A stretch of DNA of 64,000 nt from positions 4,262-68,261 of the forward strand of contig DATJYN010000170.1 in assembly GCA_035499575.1 (NCBI GenBank), in the 5' to 3' direction. The notes beneath the pieces are model-generated. The model was not told the origin of the DNA, searched no databases, and worked only from the letters and a program-made list of their open reading frames with translations. Position numbers and translations under genes: made by a program. Below are positions 56,142 to 64,000 of this stretch, piece after piece; within the stretch, counting starts at the first letter, position 1; every line of letters begins with the position of its first letter. Source of the stretch: RBG-16-66-20 sp035499575 (GTDB lineage: Bacteria; Pseudomonadota; Gammaproteobacteria; Burkholderiales; SG8-39).

Positions 56142-57157
56142 GCGCGACCCGTCCTGTATGGAATGTCGATTTCCACGCGGTAGCGCCCGCCTTCGATCCG
56201 CGTATCCAGCTTGGCCTCGGCATCGAAGAACAGCATCAGGCGTTCGCGGATATTGTCCAGTGCCATGTGGTTACCGGCGCGCATGGATTCCCCTCCTGGG
56301 CTGCCGACGGCGTGCGAAGGATTTTCGATCTGCATGCGTACGCGGTCGCCGCGCCGCTCTATGCGCACCAGCACGTCGCCGATGCCGGTACCCGGCTCGA
56401 CACCGTGATAGACCGCGTTCTCGAGCAGCGGCTGCAGCACCAGCGGCGGCAGCAGCGCGTCCACCGGCGCCTGATCGAGGTCCCAGGACATGCGCAGGCG
56501 TTCGCCCAAGCGTAACTGCTCGATCGCCGCGTAGCGCTCGACCAGGGCGATCTCGTCGGCCAGGCGCACCAGGTCGCGGCCGTCGGATATCAGCGCACGG
56601 AACAGGTCGGCGAGGTCTTCCAGCGTGCGTTCGGCGCGACGCGGGTCCTTGCGGATCAGTGCCAGCACGGCGTTCAGGCTATTGAACAGGAAATGCGGGC
56701 GGATGCGCGCCTGCAGCGCCTGCAGCCGCGCTTCCGCGAGCGCGGGCGAATGCGCGCGCCGGTGCAGCGTGAGATAGGCGAGCACCGTCGTCGCGCTGGC
56801 GGCGGCAAACAGCAGCACGCGCCCGCGGCCGGCGTCGGCGAACTGCCCGAGTGCTGCCTGCGTTGCCGCCGCGAGCGCAAGCGAGAGTGCAACCACCAGC
56901 GCGCAGCCGGTCCAGTACGGCAGGCGGTGCACCAGCGGGGCCGCTGCGTAAAGCGCGGCGAGGCATGTCAGCAGCGGCGGTTCGATCAGCACGGTGCTCT
57001 GCACGAATGCGTCCAGCGTGCGCGTCCAGACTGGCTCGCTCGCCAGCGCAGCGGCGAGCCCGAGCAGGTTAACCGCCACCAGGGCGCGCGCCACGACGCC
57101 GAGATTGCGGAAATCCGGCAGCGAGTCCGGGTGGGAGTTTTGCCTTATACTGGGCAT
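56138..57157 (-). CDS. algZ: LytS-type sensor histidine kinase (AlgZ/FimS-like)
   Basis: The 339-residue protein has about four membrane helices in the first 130 residues. A His-kinase domain follows with phospho-acceptor H155 in RIRPHFLFNSLNAVLALIRK, an N-box PLLENAVYHGVEPGTGIGDV and a short HATPase tail (DNIRERLMLFF). This is the short form found next to AlgR-type regulators. No periplasmic sensor domain is visible, so the signal is probably sensed in the membrane. It is divergent from argH across a 48-base gap. Confidence 0.9.
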   Translation of the reverse strand: MPSIRQNSHPDSLPDFRNLGVVARALVAVNLLGLAAALASEPVWTRTLDAFVQSTVLIEPPLLTCLAALYAAAPLVHRLPYWTGCALVVALSLALAAATQAALGQFADAGRGRVLLFAAASATTVLAYLTLHRRAHSPALAEARLQALQARIRPHFLFNSLNAVLALIRKDPRRAERTLEDLADLFRALISDGRDLVRLADEIALVERYAAIEQLRLGERLRMSWDLDQAPVDALLPPLVLQPLLENAVYHGVEPGTGIGDVLVRIERRGDRVRMQIENPSHAVGSPGGESMRAGNHMALDNIRERLMLFFDAEAKLDTRIEGGRYRVEIDIPYRTGRA

Positions 57158-57205
57158 CGTTAGCGAGCGGTCTTCAACCGTATTGTAAGTAGCATTTTAT
57201 TCCCT
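57158..57205. promoter_or_regulatory. algZ / argH divergent start region
   Basis: The 48-base gap between the two ATGs is A/T-richer than its surroundings. On the minus strand, TACAAT (57182-57187) is a plausible -10 for algZ, giving a leader of about 15-20 bases. On the plus strand, TATACT (57146-57151) lies within the algZ 5' end, with no clear -35. Both promoters must overlap. No operator repeats are obvious. Confidence 0.35.
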
Positions 57206-58633
57206 ATGGCTGCAGCAGCCCCCAAGCGGAAGAAGTCGGCGAAAGCCTGGTCCGGGCGCTTCGGCGAACCGGTGGACGCGTTCGTGCAGCGGTTCACCGC
57301 CTCGGTATTCTTCGACAAGCGTTTGGCGCTGCACGACATTAGGGCCTCGCTCGCGCACGCGCGCATGCTGGCCGGCTGCGGCGTGATCGCTCGCGCGGAC
57401 TTGAAGGCGATCGAAAGCGGGCTCGCCAAGGTACGGGCGGAAATCCGCGCCGGCAGATTTGCCTGGTCGGTGGAAAACGAAGATGTCCACGGCAACATCG
57501 AGCGGCGCCTGGTAGAGCTTGCGGGCGACGCCGGCAAGCGCTTGCATACCGCACGCTCGCGCAACGACCAGGTGGCCACCGACGTACGTCTTTGGCTGCG
57601 CGACGAGATCGACGACATTGCCGGCAAACTCGGCTCGCTTGAGGCAGCCCTGCTTGCGCAGGCGGAGCGCCATGCCGCGCTGGTCATGCCCGGCTTCACG
57701 CACCTGCAGGTCGCGCAGCCCGTGACCTTTGGCCACCATCTGCTCGCCTATGCGGCGATGTTCGAGCGCGACCGCGCGCGACTCGCCGGCTGCCGCAGGC
57801 GCGTCAACGTGCTGCCGCTCGGCTCGGCCGCGCTCGCGGGCACCAGCTTCCCGATCGACCGCGAACGCGTCGCGCACGAACTGGGCTTCGAGGGCATCGC
57901 CGGCAATTCTCTCGACGCGGTCTCGGACCGGGATTTCGCCATCGAGTTCGCGGCCTGCGCCGCACTCATCATGGTGCACCTGTCGCGCCTGGCCGAGGAG
58001 CTGATTCTCTGGATGAGCCCGCGCTACGGCTTCGTGAAAATTCCGGACCGCTTCTGCACCGGCAGTTCCATCATGCCGCAGAAGAAGAATCCCGACGTGC
58101 CAGAATTGGTGCGCGGCAAAAGCGGGCGCGTGATCGGCCACCTGCTCTCCCTTCTCGTCCTCATGAAGGGCCAGCCGCTCGCGTACAACAAGGACAACCA
58201 GGAAGACAAGGAACCGTTGTTCGACAGCGTGGATACCGTGAAGGACTCGCTGCAGGCCTTCGCGGCGCTGGTCGCCGGCGTCCAGCCGCAGGTGAAGGCG
58301 ATGCGGGCCGCGGCGCTGCAGGGACACGCTACGGCGACCGACCTCGCCGATTACCTGGTGCGCAAGGGCCTGCCGTTTCGCGATGCGCATGAAGCGGTCG
58401 CGCGCGCAGTACGGGCCGCCGAGCGGGCCGACTGCGACCTCTCCGAGCTGCCGCTCAAGACGCTGCAGGGCTTCTCGAAGCTGATCGGCAAGGATGTCCA
58501 TAAGTCGTTGACGCTGGAAGGATCGGTGGCCGCACGCAACCATGTCGGCGGCACCGCGCCGGTGCAGGTGAAGGCTGCGATCGCCAGAGCGCGAGAGCGC
58601 GAGCGTTCCACGGCGCGCATGCGTCGTCCCTGA
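57206..58633 (+). CDS. argH: Argininosuccinate lyase ArgH
   Basis: ArgH splits argininosuccinate into arginine and fumarate. The 475-residue protein of the fumarase/aspartase fold has WSGRFGEPVDAFVQRFTASV, VHGNIERRLVELAGDAGKRL, LHTARSRNDQVATDVRLWLR, the signature GSSIMPQKKNPDVPEL (with the mobile-loop Ser) and TATDLADYLVRKGLPFRDAH. It has a short N-terminal Lys-rich leader before the conserved start. Adjacency to algZ-algR is conserved with pseudomonads. Confidence 0.97.
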   Translation: MAAAAPKRKKSAKAWSGRFGEPVDAFVQRFTASVFFDKRLALHDIRASLAHARMLAGCGVIARADLKAIESGLAKVRAEIRAGRFAWSVENEDVHGNIERRLVELAGDAGKRLHTARSRNDQVATDVRLWLRDEIDDIAGKLGSLEAALLAQAERHAALVMPGFTHLQVAQPVTFGHHLLAYAAMFERDRARLAGCRRRVNVLPLGSAALAGTSFPIDRERVAHELGFEGIAGNSLDAVSDRDFAIEFAACAALIMVHLSRLAEELILWMSPRYGFVKIPDRFCTGSSIMPQKKNPDVPELVRGKSGRVIGHLLSLLVLMKGQPLAYNKDNQEDKEPLFDSVDTVKDSLQAFAALVAGVQPQVKAMRAAALQGHATATDLADYLVRKGLPFRDAHEAVARAVRAAERADCDLSELPLKTLQGFSKLIGKDVHKSLTLEGSVAARNHVGGTAPVQVKAAIARARERERSTARMRRP

Positions 58634-58643
58634 TTTAGCAGCC

Positions 58644-59948
58644 GTGAACGCGCCGGAGCAGCCGCAGCAGATCGGCAAGTACCCGGTGGTGCGCCACCTG
58701 GGTTCGGGCGCGACCTCCGAGGTCTACCTCTGCCACGACCCCTTCACCAAGCGCGACGTCGCCGTGAAGCTGGTGTCGACCGCGTTGTTCAACGATCCGG
58801 AGCGCGGCAAGCTCTACCGCAAACTGTTCGTCACCGAGGCCTCGCTCGCGGGCAAGCTGCAGCACCCGCACATCTGCCAGATCTACGACGCGGTCGCCGA
58901 CGATTCGCTGCACTACATCGTCATGGAATACGTCGACGGCGGCACGCTGGAGAAGTTCTGCCACCCCGATCACCTGCTGCCCCTCGACAAGGCCGTCGAG
59001 ATCGTCTTCAAGTGCACGCGCGCGCTCGAATTCGCCCACAAGATGGGCATCACGCACCGCGACATCAAGCCGGCCAACATCCTCTACAGCGGCCAGACCG
59101 ACGTGAAAGTCACCGATTTCGGCGCGGCGCTGGTCTCCAGCGGAGACTCGACGCAGATCTCGGCGATCGGCTCGCCCGCCTACATGTCACCGCAACAGGT
59201 GAAGGAGCACCCGCTCGACCACCGCACCGACATTTACTCGATGGGCGTCGTCATGTACCACCTGCTGGCCGGTCGGCTGCCGTTCCAGGCCTCCAACAAT
59301 TTCAGCCTGATCTACCAGATCACCAATATCGAGCCGCAGGCGCCTTCCTCCTACCGGCCCGAGATCCCGCAGGCGCTGGACGCCATCGTGCGGCGCGCGA
59401 TGGCCAGGGACCTGGACCAGCGCTACGCGGAGTGGGAGGAATTCTCGCTGGATCTCGCGCAGGTGTTCCGCGGCGAGCCGATCGGCGGCGGCACTGCCGC
59501 CGGCGCGGCGGATTTCGCGGATTCGGAGAAATTCGAACTACTGCGCAAGCTACCGTTCTTCGAGAAATTCACCGACGCCGAGCTCTGGGAAGTGGCGCGC
59601 GTCTCGGCCTGGCGCGCGGCGAAAGCGGGCGAAGTGCTCATGAAGGAAGGCGAGAGCGGAACCTTTTTCTGCATCCTGGCCGAGGGCCAGATCAAGGTAA
59701 CCAAGCGGGGCAAGCTGCTGAACGTACTCGACGCCGGCGAATGCTTCGGCGAGATGGCCTACCTGCAGAAGCAAGGGCAGCGCCGAGGCGCAGACGTCAC
59801 CGTGATGACCGACGCGAAGATCATTTCCGTGCCGACGGAAAAAATTGATCAAGCCTCGGACGGCTGCCGCCACCATTTCGACCGCGCGTTCATGGAAATC
59901 CTGGTCGAGCGCCTGACAATGGCGAACATCCGCCTCTCGGGCGTCTAG
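58644..59948 (+). CDS. Serine/threonine protein kinase with C-terminal cyclic-nucleotide-binding-like domain
   Basis: The 434-residue protein (GTG start) has a complete Hanks-type kinase domain (about 10-275): glycine-rich LGSGATSEVYL, Lys in DVAVKLV, HRDIKPANILY, DFGAAL and GSPAYMSPQQV. Residues about 290-425 form a cNMP-binding-like domain (LLRKLPFFEKFTDAELWEVA; GTFFCILAEGQIKV; GECFGEMAYL). Its phosphate cassette, GEMAYLQKQGQRRGADVTV, keeps the Glu and an Arg but differs from the canonical R-S/T-A, so ligand binding is uncertain. No membrane helix is seen. The kinase could act as a cyclic-nucleotide-responsive regulator. It follows argH by 10 bases. Confidence 0.88.
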   Translation: MNAPEQPQQIGKYPVVRHLGSGATSEVYLCHDPFTKRDVAVKLVSTALFNDPERGKLYRKLFVTEASLAGKLQHPHICQIYDAVADDSLHYIVMEYVDGGTLEKFCHPDHLLPLDKAVEIVFKCTRALEFAHKMGITHRDIKPANILYSGQTDVKVTDFGAALVSSGDSTQISAIGSPAYMSPQQVKEHPLDHRTDIYSMGVVMYHLLAGRLPFQASNNFSLIYQITNIEPQAPSSYRPEIPQALDAIVRRAMARDLDQRYAEWEEFSLDLAQVFRGEPIGGGTAAGAADFADSEKFELLRKLPFFEKFTDAELWEVARVSAWRAAKAGEVLMKEGESGTFFCILAEGQIKVTKRGKLLNVLDAGECFGEMAYLQKQGQRRGADVTVMTDAKIISVPTEKIDQASDGCRHHFDRAFMEILVERLTMANIRLSGV

Positions 59949-59967
59949 AACACAGGTCGGACCCAGG

Positions 59968-61263
59968 GTGACTAGCGGTCGCGTGATCATCGCCGGCGGC
60001 GGCTTTGGCGGGCTGGCGACCGCTCTGACGCTCCACCAGATCGGCGTGCCATGCGTCGTGTTCGAGTCAGCCCGGGAAATGCACCCGCTCGGCGTCGGCA
60101 TCAATCTGCAACCCAATGCCGTGCGGGAACTCGGCGACCTCGGCATCGCCGAGGACGATCTAGACCGCGTGGGCCTGCCCGCGAAGGAGTGGGCGCTGGT
60201 CGGACTCAACGGCAACGACATATATTCCGAGCCGCGCGGGCGCCTGGCCGGATACAAGTGGCCCCAATACGCCGTTCATCGCGGCCAGTTTCACATGCTG
60301 TTGTACCGGATGGTCCTACAGCGGATCGGCCCACAGGCGGTCAGGCTCGGGAGCCGCGTGACCGGCTACCGGAGGAACGGTGATGGCAGTGTCAGCGCAC
60401 TCGTCGAACATGCCGACGGCTCGACCTCGGAGGCAACCGGCGCGCTGCTCATCGGCGCCGACGGCATCCACTCGGCGGTAAGGGCGCAGATGCACCCGGC
60501 GCAGCCGCCGATCCACTGGGGCGGCGCGGTGATGTGGCGCGGCACCACCTGGGCGAAGCCGATACGCGGCGGCGCTTCCTTCGTCGGCCTGGGTACGCAT
60601 CGCCACCGGGTCGTCTTCTATCCCATCTCCCACCCGGATCCGAAGTCGGGCCTCTCGATGATCAACTGGATCGCGGAAGTCACGATGGACAGCAATGAGG
60701 GATGGAAGCAGAGCGGCTGGTTCCGGCAGGTTGAAACGAAGGACTTCGCGCACCACTTCGCGGATTGGGTCTGGGACTGGCTCGATGTCCCCGCGCTGAT
60801 CAGGCAGGCGGACGGCGCTTTCGAAAACCCGATGATCGATCGCGATCCGGTGCCCACCTGGCAGGACGGTCCGGTGGCACTGCTCGGCGATGCCGCGCAC
60901 GCCATGTATCCCACCGGCTCAAATGGCGGGAGTCAGGCCATTGTCGATGCCCGCCTGCTGGGAGCCGCGATGGTCGAGCACGGGGTCACGCAGGAGGCAC
61001 TCGCCGCCTACGACGCCAGGCTATGCGGCCCGATTTCGCAGCTCATCCTGCGAAATCGCGGCGCAGGGCCGTTCGGGCTACTCAACCTTGTCGATGAACG
61101 TTGCGGCGGCACTTTCGACAACATCGACAATGTGATTCCACCCGCGGAGCGCAACGAATTCATGGCGGCCTACAAGGCCGCCGCGGGCTTTGCGATCGAA
61201 AGCCTCAACCAGGCGCCTCGGACGATCCAGATCGGTGCGCGCGCCGCGCCCCGGCGCCGTTAG
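59968..61263 (+). CDS. FAD-dependent monooxygenase (PhzS/salicylate-hydroxylase type)
   Basis: The 431-residue protein (GTG start) has the Rossmann FAD motif RVIIAGGGFGGLATALTLHQ, a mid-protein LLIGADGIHSAVRAQMHP and the second FAD motif ALLGDAAHAMYPTGSNGGSQ, as in single-component aromatic hydroxylases. The closest pattern in my memory is the PhzS-like group of flavin-dependent oxidoreductases. The substrate is unknown; no aromatic-degradation or phenazine genes are nearby. It follows the kinase gene by 19 bases and its stop overlaps the convergent grxD end by 4 bases. Confidence 0.85.
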   Translation: MTSGRVIIAGGGFGGLATALTLHQIGVPCVVFESAREMHPLGVGINLQPNAVRELGDLGIAEDDLDRVGLPAKEWALVGLNGNDIYSEPRGRLAGYKWPQYAVHRGQFHMLLYRMVLQRIGPQAVRLGSRVTGYRRNGDGSVSALVEHADGSTSEATGALLIGADGIHSAVRAQMHPAQPPIHWGGAVMWRGTTWAKPIRGGASFVGLGTHRHRVVFYPISHPDPKSGLSMINWIAEVTMDSNEGWKQSGWFRQVETKDFAHHFADWVWDWLDVPALIRQADGAFENPMIDRDPVPTWQDGPVALLGDAAHAMYPTGSNGGSQAIVDARLLGAAMVEHGVTQEALAAYDARLCGPISQLILRNRGAGPFGLLNLVDERCGGTFDNIDNVIPPAERNEFMAAYKAAAGFAIESLNQAPRTIQIGARAAPRRR

Positions 61264-61583
61264 GCCTGCTGATTCAGTCCCTCGAGGAGTTTCTGCAACT
61301 CGCCGGACTGGTACATCTCTTTCACGATGTCCGAGCCGCCCACGAATTCGCCGTTGACGTAGAGCTGCGGAATCGTCGGCCAGTTGGCAAAATCCTTGAT
61401 GCCCTGGCGGATGTCGGGGTTCTCGAGCACGTTGACGCTGAAGAACTCCTTCACGCCGCAGGCGTTGAGCGCCTGCACCGCGAGCGCCGAGAAGCCGCAC
61501 TGCGGGAACTGCGGCGTGCCCTTCATGTAGAGCACCACGGGGTTGCCGGTGACCTGCTGCTTGATCTTGTCTTGAGTGTCCAT
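61260..61583 (-). CDS. grxD: Monothiol glutaredoxin GrxD
   Basis: The 107-residue protein has the monothiol active site QCGFS (C29) preceded by VVLYMKGTPQFP and followed by WPTIPQLYVNGEFVGGSDI, as in Grx4-type proteins that carry [2Fe-2S] clusters with BolA. ATG 61583 has GAGGGA-like purines upstream (CCTCCC on the plus strand). It ends the hemA-prfA-prmC-grxD run typical of betaproteobacteria. Confidence 0.96.
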   Translation of the reverse strand: MDTQDKIKQQVTGNPVVLYMKGTPQFPQCGFSALAVQALNACGVKEFFSVNVLENPDIRQGIKDFANWPTIPQLYVNGEFVGGSDIVKEMYQSGELQKLLEGLNQQA

Positions 61584-61593
61584 GGGAGGGATT

Positions 61594-62382
61594 TTAGCCC
61601 TTTCCGCCCGCGATACGGGCAATGCCGGCAAGGTCGGGCCAGGTTGTCACGGATTCAAGGCCGGCTTCGCGCAGCAGCGCGCGGACCGCACCCTCCTGCC
61701 CTTTCCCGTGCTCCAGCAGCAGCCAACTACCCGGCGCCAGATGTTTTTTCACATCCCTTGAAATGTCCCTGATGCAATCGAGGCCTTCGGGCCCCGCGAG
61801 CAAGGCCGCCTTCGGTTCATAGCGCAGGGCGGCCAAGTGCGGGTCGCCGACGGCCACGTAGGGCGGATTCGAAACGATCAGTTCGAAACGCTCGCCGGCC
61901 ACCGGCTCGAACCAGCGGCCGTGGCGGAAATCAATATCGAGGTTGAGTTTGGCCGCATTTCGCTTCGCTGTAAGCAACGCCGAGAGGTCGGCGTCGATGG
62001 CGACGACTCTGCATTGCGGCCTTGCATGCTTGATTGCGAGAGCGACGGCACCCGATCCTGTTCCCAGATCCAGCACCGACGCCGCATCCCGCTCGAGCGC
62101 CAGGTCCACCAGCAACTCGGTTTCGGGCCGGGGGACCAGCACCGAGGGATTGACGGACAAGTCGAGGCCGTAGAACTCCTTGCGGCCAAGAATGTAGGCG
62201 ACGGGCTCTCCGCTCTTTCTCCTTTCGACGAATTCGAGGAACGCGTTCTCGACTTCGAACGGAATTTCCTGTTCTGGTGAAGCAGCCAGACTGGCTTGCG
62301 AGAAGCCCGCGATTTCCGCAAGCAGCAGGCGCGCCTCCCTTGCGTCTATGCCGGCAGCGGAGATGGCCTCGGAGACGGTCAC
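61594..62382 (-). CDS. prmC: Release factor N5-glutamine methyltransferase PrmC (HemK)
   Basis: PrmC methylates the Gln of the GGQ motif in RF1 and RF2. The 262-residue protein has an N-terminal helical RF-binding domain (EARLLLAEIAGFSQASLAAS) and a SAM-binding domain with VLDLGTGSGAVALAI and catalytic NPPYV. The start is GTG 62382 or TTG 62385, 20 or 17 bases after the prfA stop; neither has a well-placed Shine-Dalgarno. About a third of its Arg codons are AGG or AGA, unlike prfA and hemA beside it. Confidence 0.94.
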   Translation of the reverse strand: MTVSEAISAAGIDAREARLLLAEIAGFSQASLAASPEQEIPFEVENAFLEFVERRKSGEPVAYILGRKEFYGLDLSVNPSVLVPRPETELLVDLALERDAASVLDLGTGSGAVALAIKHARPQCRVVAIDADLSALLTAKRNAAKLNLDIDFRHGRWFEPVAGERFELIVSNPPYVAVGDPHLAALRYEPKAALLAGPEGLDCIRDISRDVKKHLAPGSWLLLEHGKGQEGAVRALLREAGLESVTTWPDLAGIARIAGGKG

Positions 62383-62401
62383 CAACGCGCTCGCGCGTTC
62401 C

Positions 62402-63487
62402 TCACGCCGCTTTTTCGGAGAGCTGCGCGAGCTGCTCCGCCAGATGCTCGGCCGTAAGCGCGTTGACGATGTCGTCTAGTTCGCCGTCCATGATCCGCTC
62501 GATCTTGTAGAGCGTGAGGTTGATGCGGTGATCGGTGACGCGGCCTTGTGGAAAATTGTAGGTGCGGATGCGCTCGGAGCGGTCACCAGAGCCGATCAGC
62601 GACTTGCGCGTCGAAGCAGTTTTCGCCGCGATCTCCTTTTCCTGCTTATCCTTGATGCGCGCGGCGAGCACCGACAGCGCACTCGCGCGATTCTTGTGCT
62701 GTGAGCGGTTGTCTTGGCACTCGACCACGATGCCGGTAGGCAGGTGGGTAACCCGGATCGCCGAATCGGTCTTGTTGACGTGCTGGCCGCCGGCGCCGGA
62801 AGCGCGGAAAGTGTCGATGCGCAACTCGGCCGGGTTCAACACCACGTCGGCCACGGCATCGGCCTCGGGCAACACCGCCACTGTGCAGGCCGAGGTATGA
62901 ATGCGTCCTTGCGTCTCGGTTTCCGGCACGCGCTGCACGCGATGGCCGCCGGACTCGAACTTGAGCCTGGAATAGGCGCCCTGGCCGACGATGCGCGCAA
63001 TGACCTCCTTGTAGCCGCCCAGTTCCGAGGGACTCTCCGAGATCAGTTCCACCTGCCAGCCCTGGCGTTCGGCGTAACGCGTGTACATGCGGAACAGGTC
63101 GCCGGCGAAGAGGCCTGACTCGTCGCCGCCGGTGCCGGCGCGGATTTCGAGGAACAGATTCTTGTCGTCGTTCGGGTCCCGCGGCAGCAGCAGCTTCTCC
63201 AGCTCGGCCGCCAGTTTGTCCATCGCCGCCTGCGCGTTCTTCGCTTCCTCGTCGGCAAATCCCTTCATCGCGGGATCCGAGGCCATGCCGTGCGCGTCGG
63301 CCGCGTCCTTCTCGGCCTGCCGGTAGCGCCCGTAGATCTCGGCCAGATGGGTTAGTTCGGCGTGCTCGCGCGAGAGTTTCTTGAACTCGCCCAGATTGCG
63401 CGTCACGCCCTCCGCCGAAAGCAGCCCGTTCAACTCCTCCAGCCGCCGCGCCTGGCTGTCGAGCTTCGCCCGCAGCGAAGGTTTCAA
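62402..63487 (-). CDS. prfA: Peptide chain release factor 1
   Basis: RF1 terminates translation at UAA and UAG. The 361-residue protein contains the GGQ motif (RASGAGGQHVNKTDSAIR), the PxT-type codon-recognition loop region (VQRVPETETQGRIHTSA) and LEIRAGTGGDESGLFAGDLF. The start is TTG 63487, chosen because it overlaps the hemA stop as TTGA and gives the normal N-terminus (KPSLRAKLDSQARRLEEL). A TTG start for a translation factor may keep its level low. Confidence 0.97.
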   Translation of the reverse strand: MKPSLRAKLDSQARRLEELNGLLSAEGVTRNLGEFKKLSREHAELTHLAEIYGRYRQAEKDAADAHGMASDPAMKGFADEEAKNAQAAMDKLAAELEKLLLPRDPNDDKNLFLEIRAGTGGDESGLFAGDLFRMYTRYAERQGWQVELISESPSELGGYKEVIARIVGQGAYSRLKFESGGHRVQRVPETETQGRIHTSACTVAVLPEADAVADVVLNPAELRIDTFRASGAGGQHVNKTDSAIRVTHLPTGIVVECQDNRSQHKNRASALSVLAARIKDKQEKEIAAKTASTRKSLIGSGDRSERIRTYNFPQGRVTDHRINLTLYKIERIMDGELDDIVNALTAEHLAEQLAQLSEKAA

Positions 63488-64000
63488 GCGCGCAGGCGGA
63501 ACAGGCGCGCCAGCGTCTCGGCCAGCGTGCGCCGCTCCTCGCCCGTGGCTTCGTTCAGTGCCTGCGTGGGCGCGTGCATCAGCTTGTTGGTGAGGCCCTG
63601 CGACAACGTCTCGACCACCTGCGTCGGGTCGTCGCCCTTGGCGAGCAGCCGGAGCGCGCGCTCTACCTCGTGCCGGCGCGCTTCTTCGGCCTGGTCGCGC
63701 AGCGCGCGAATCAGCGGCACCGACTGGCGCACTTGCATCCAGTGCATGAACTGGCCAACCTGGGTATCGATGATCGCTTCCGCCTGCTGCACCGCGGCGC
63801 GGCGCCCGTCGAGGTTGCCCTGCACGACGCCCTGCAGGTCGTCGATGGTGTAAAGGAACACATCGTCCAGCTCGCCCACTTCCGGTTCGATATCGCGCGG
63901 AACTGCGAGGTCGACCATGAACATCGGCAGCCGGCGGCGCGCCTTGAGCGCACGCTCGACCATCCCTTTGCCGAGGATCGGCAGCGAGCTCGCCGTGCAG
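63484..64000 (-). CDS. hemA: Glutamyl-tRNA reductase HemA, C-terminal fragment
   Basis: HemA makes glutamate-1-semialdehyde, the first committed step of tetrapyrrole synthesis. Only about the last 171 residues lie in the window; the gene starts beyond 64000. Visible are SSLPILGKGMVERALKAR, FMVDLAVPRDIEPEVGELDD, VFLYTIDDLQGVVQGNLDGR and the C-terminal dimerisation helices ending LARLFRLRA. The stop overlaps the prfA TTG start. Gene order hemA-prfA-prmC is ancestral. Confidence 0.95.
   Translation of the reverse strand, partial: CTASSLPILGKGMVERALKARRRLPMFMVDLAVPRDIEPEVGELDDVFLYTIDDLQGVVQGNLDGRRAAVQQAEAIIDTQVGQFMHWMQVRQSVPLIRALRDQAEEARRHEVERALRLLAKGDDPTQVVETLSQGLTNKLMHAPTQALNEATGEERRTLAETLARLFRLRA

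Noticed and set aside
1..64000. CRISPR arrays, insertion sequences, prophage, rRNA genes or replication origin.
   Set aside because: No regularly spaced repeats, transposase or integrase motifs, rRNA segments or DnaA-box clusters were found; the only repeats noticed are the short start-region duplications.

Overview
The window is a gene-dense, high-GC (roughly two thirds G+C by eye) bacterial chromosome segment. Gene orders point to a betaproteobacterium: hemA-prfA-prmC-grxD, argH beside algZ-algR-hemC-hemD-hemX-hemY, miaB-phoH-ybeY-corC-lnt-glyQ-glyS-gmhB-plsC, lptD-surA-rsmA and dusB-fis-purH-purD-hemF. I see no rRNA, transposase, integrase, phage gene or CRISPR array. There is one tRNA (CAT anticodon). 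No stretch over 300 bases lacks a gene. Layout: 1-8263 (minus strand) is a glycosyltransferase operon: two GT4-like enzymes, two MurG-like proteins, a polysaccharide-deacetylase-like protein and a small membrane protein. It runs by 1-4 base overlaps into a peptide-type ABC transporter (fused double ATPase, then a binding protein cut by the window edge). 8346-14051 holds a divergent QueC-like PP-loop protein, a redox-type class III nucleotidyl cyclase, a C39-like lipoprotein, a cyclic-nucleotide-gated K+ channel and mltA. 14052-15976 is dsbC and a ubiquinone hydroxylase, followed by tRNA-Met. 16125-25518 is an accessory cell-surface-glycan locus directly after the tRNA 3' end: HAD phosphatase, membrane-protein/P-loop-kinase fusion, GDPD-like protein, GT2, GtrA, a double nucleotidyltransferase and two polytopic membrane proteins. 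25539-37172 is a long housekeeping run (tRNA and rRNA modification, lipoprotein acylation, glycyl-tRNA synthetase, LPS heptose, phospholipid, glyoxalase). 37147-45765 covers outer-membrane biogenesis (rsmA, surA, lptD) divergent from amgK-murU-pepP-ubiH. 45862-50837 is dusB-fis-purH-purD-hemF. 50834-57157 (minus) is algZ-algR-hemC-hemD-hemX-hemY plus an ASCH protein. 57206-61263 is argH, a Ser/Thr kinase with a cyclic-nucleotide-binding-like domain, and a flavin monooxygenase. 61260-64000 (minus) is hemA-prfA-prmC-grxD. Shared themes: most of the tetrapyrrole pathway genes are spread over three loci (hemA, hemC/D/X/Y, hemF). Cyclic-nucleotide signalling recurs (cyclase, gated channel, kinase with cNMP-like domain). 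Envelope construction dominates (LptD, SurA, Lnt, GmhB, PlsC, MltA, MurU recycling, two glycan loci). Translational coupling is pervasive, with many 1-4 base stop/start overlaps (ATGA, GTGA, TTGA, TGATG) that fix several GTG and TTG starts. Most unusual points: the 16-25.5 kb glycan locus with its kinase fusion and double nucleotidyltransferase; the cytochrome-b-like/ferredoxin/cyclase protein beside a cNMP-gated channel; a lone QueC-like protein; two separate tandem duplications of translation-start regions (hemX/hemY and surA/rsmA junctions) that create tiny relay ORFs; and an abrupt arginine-codon switch inside glyS.
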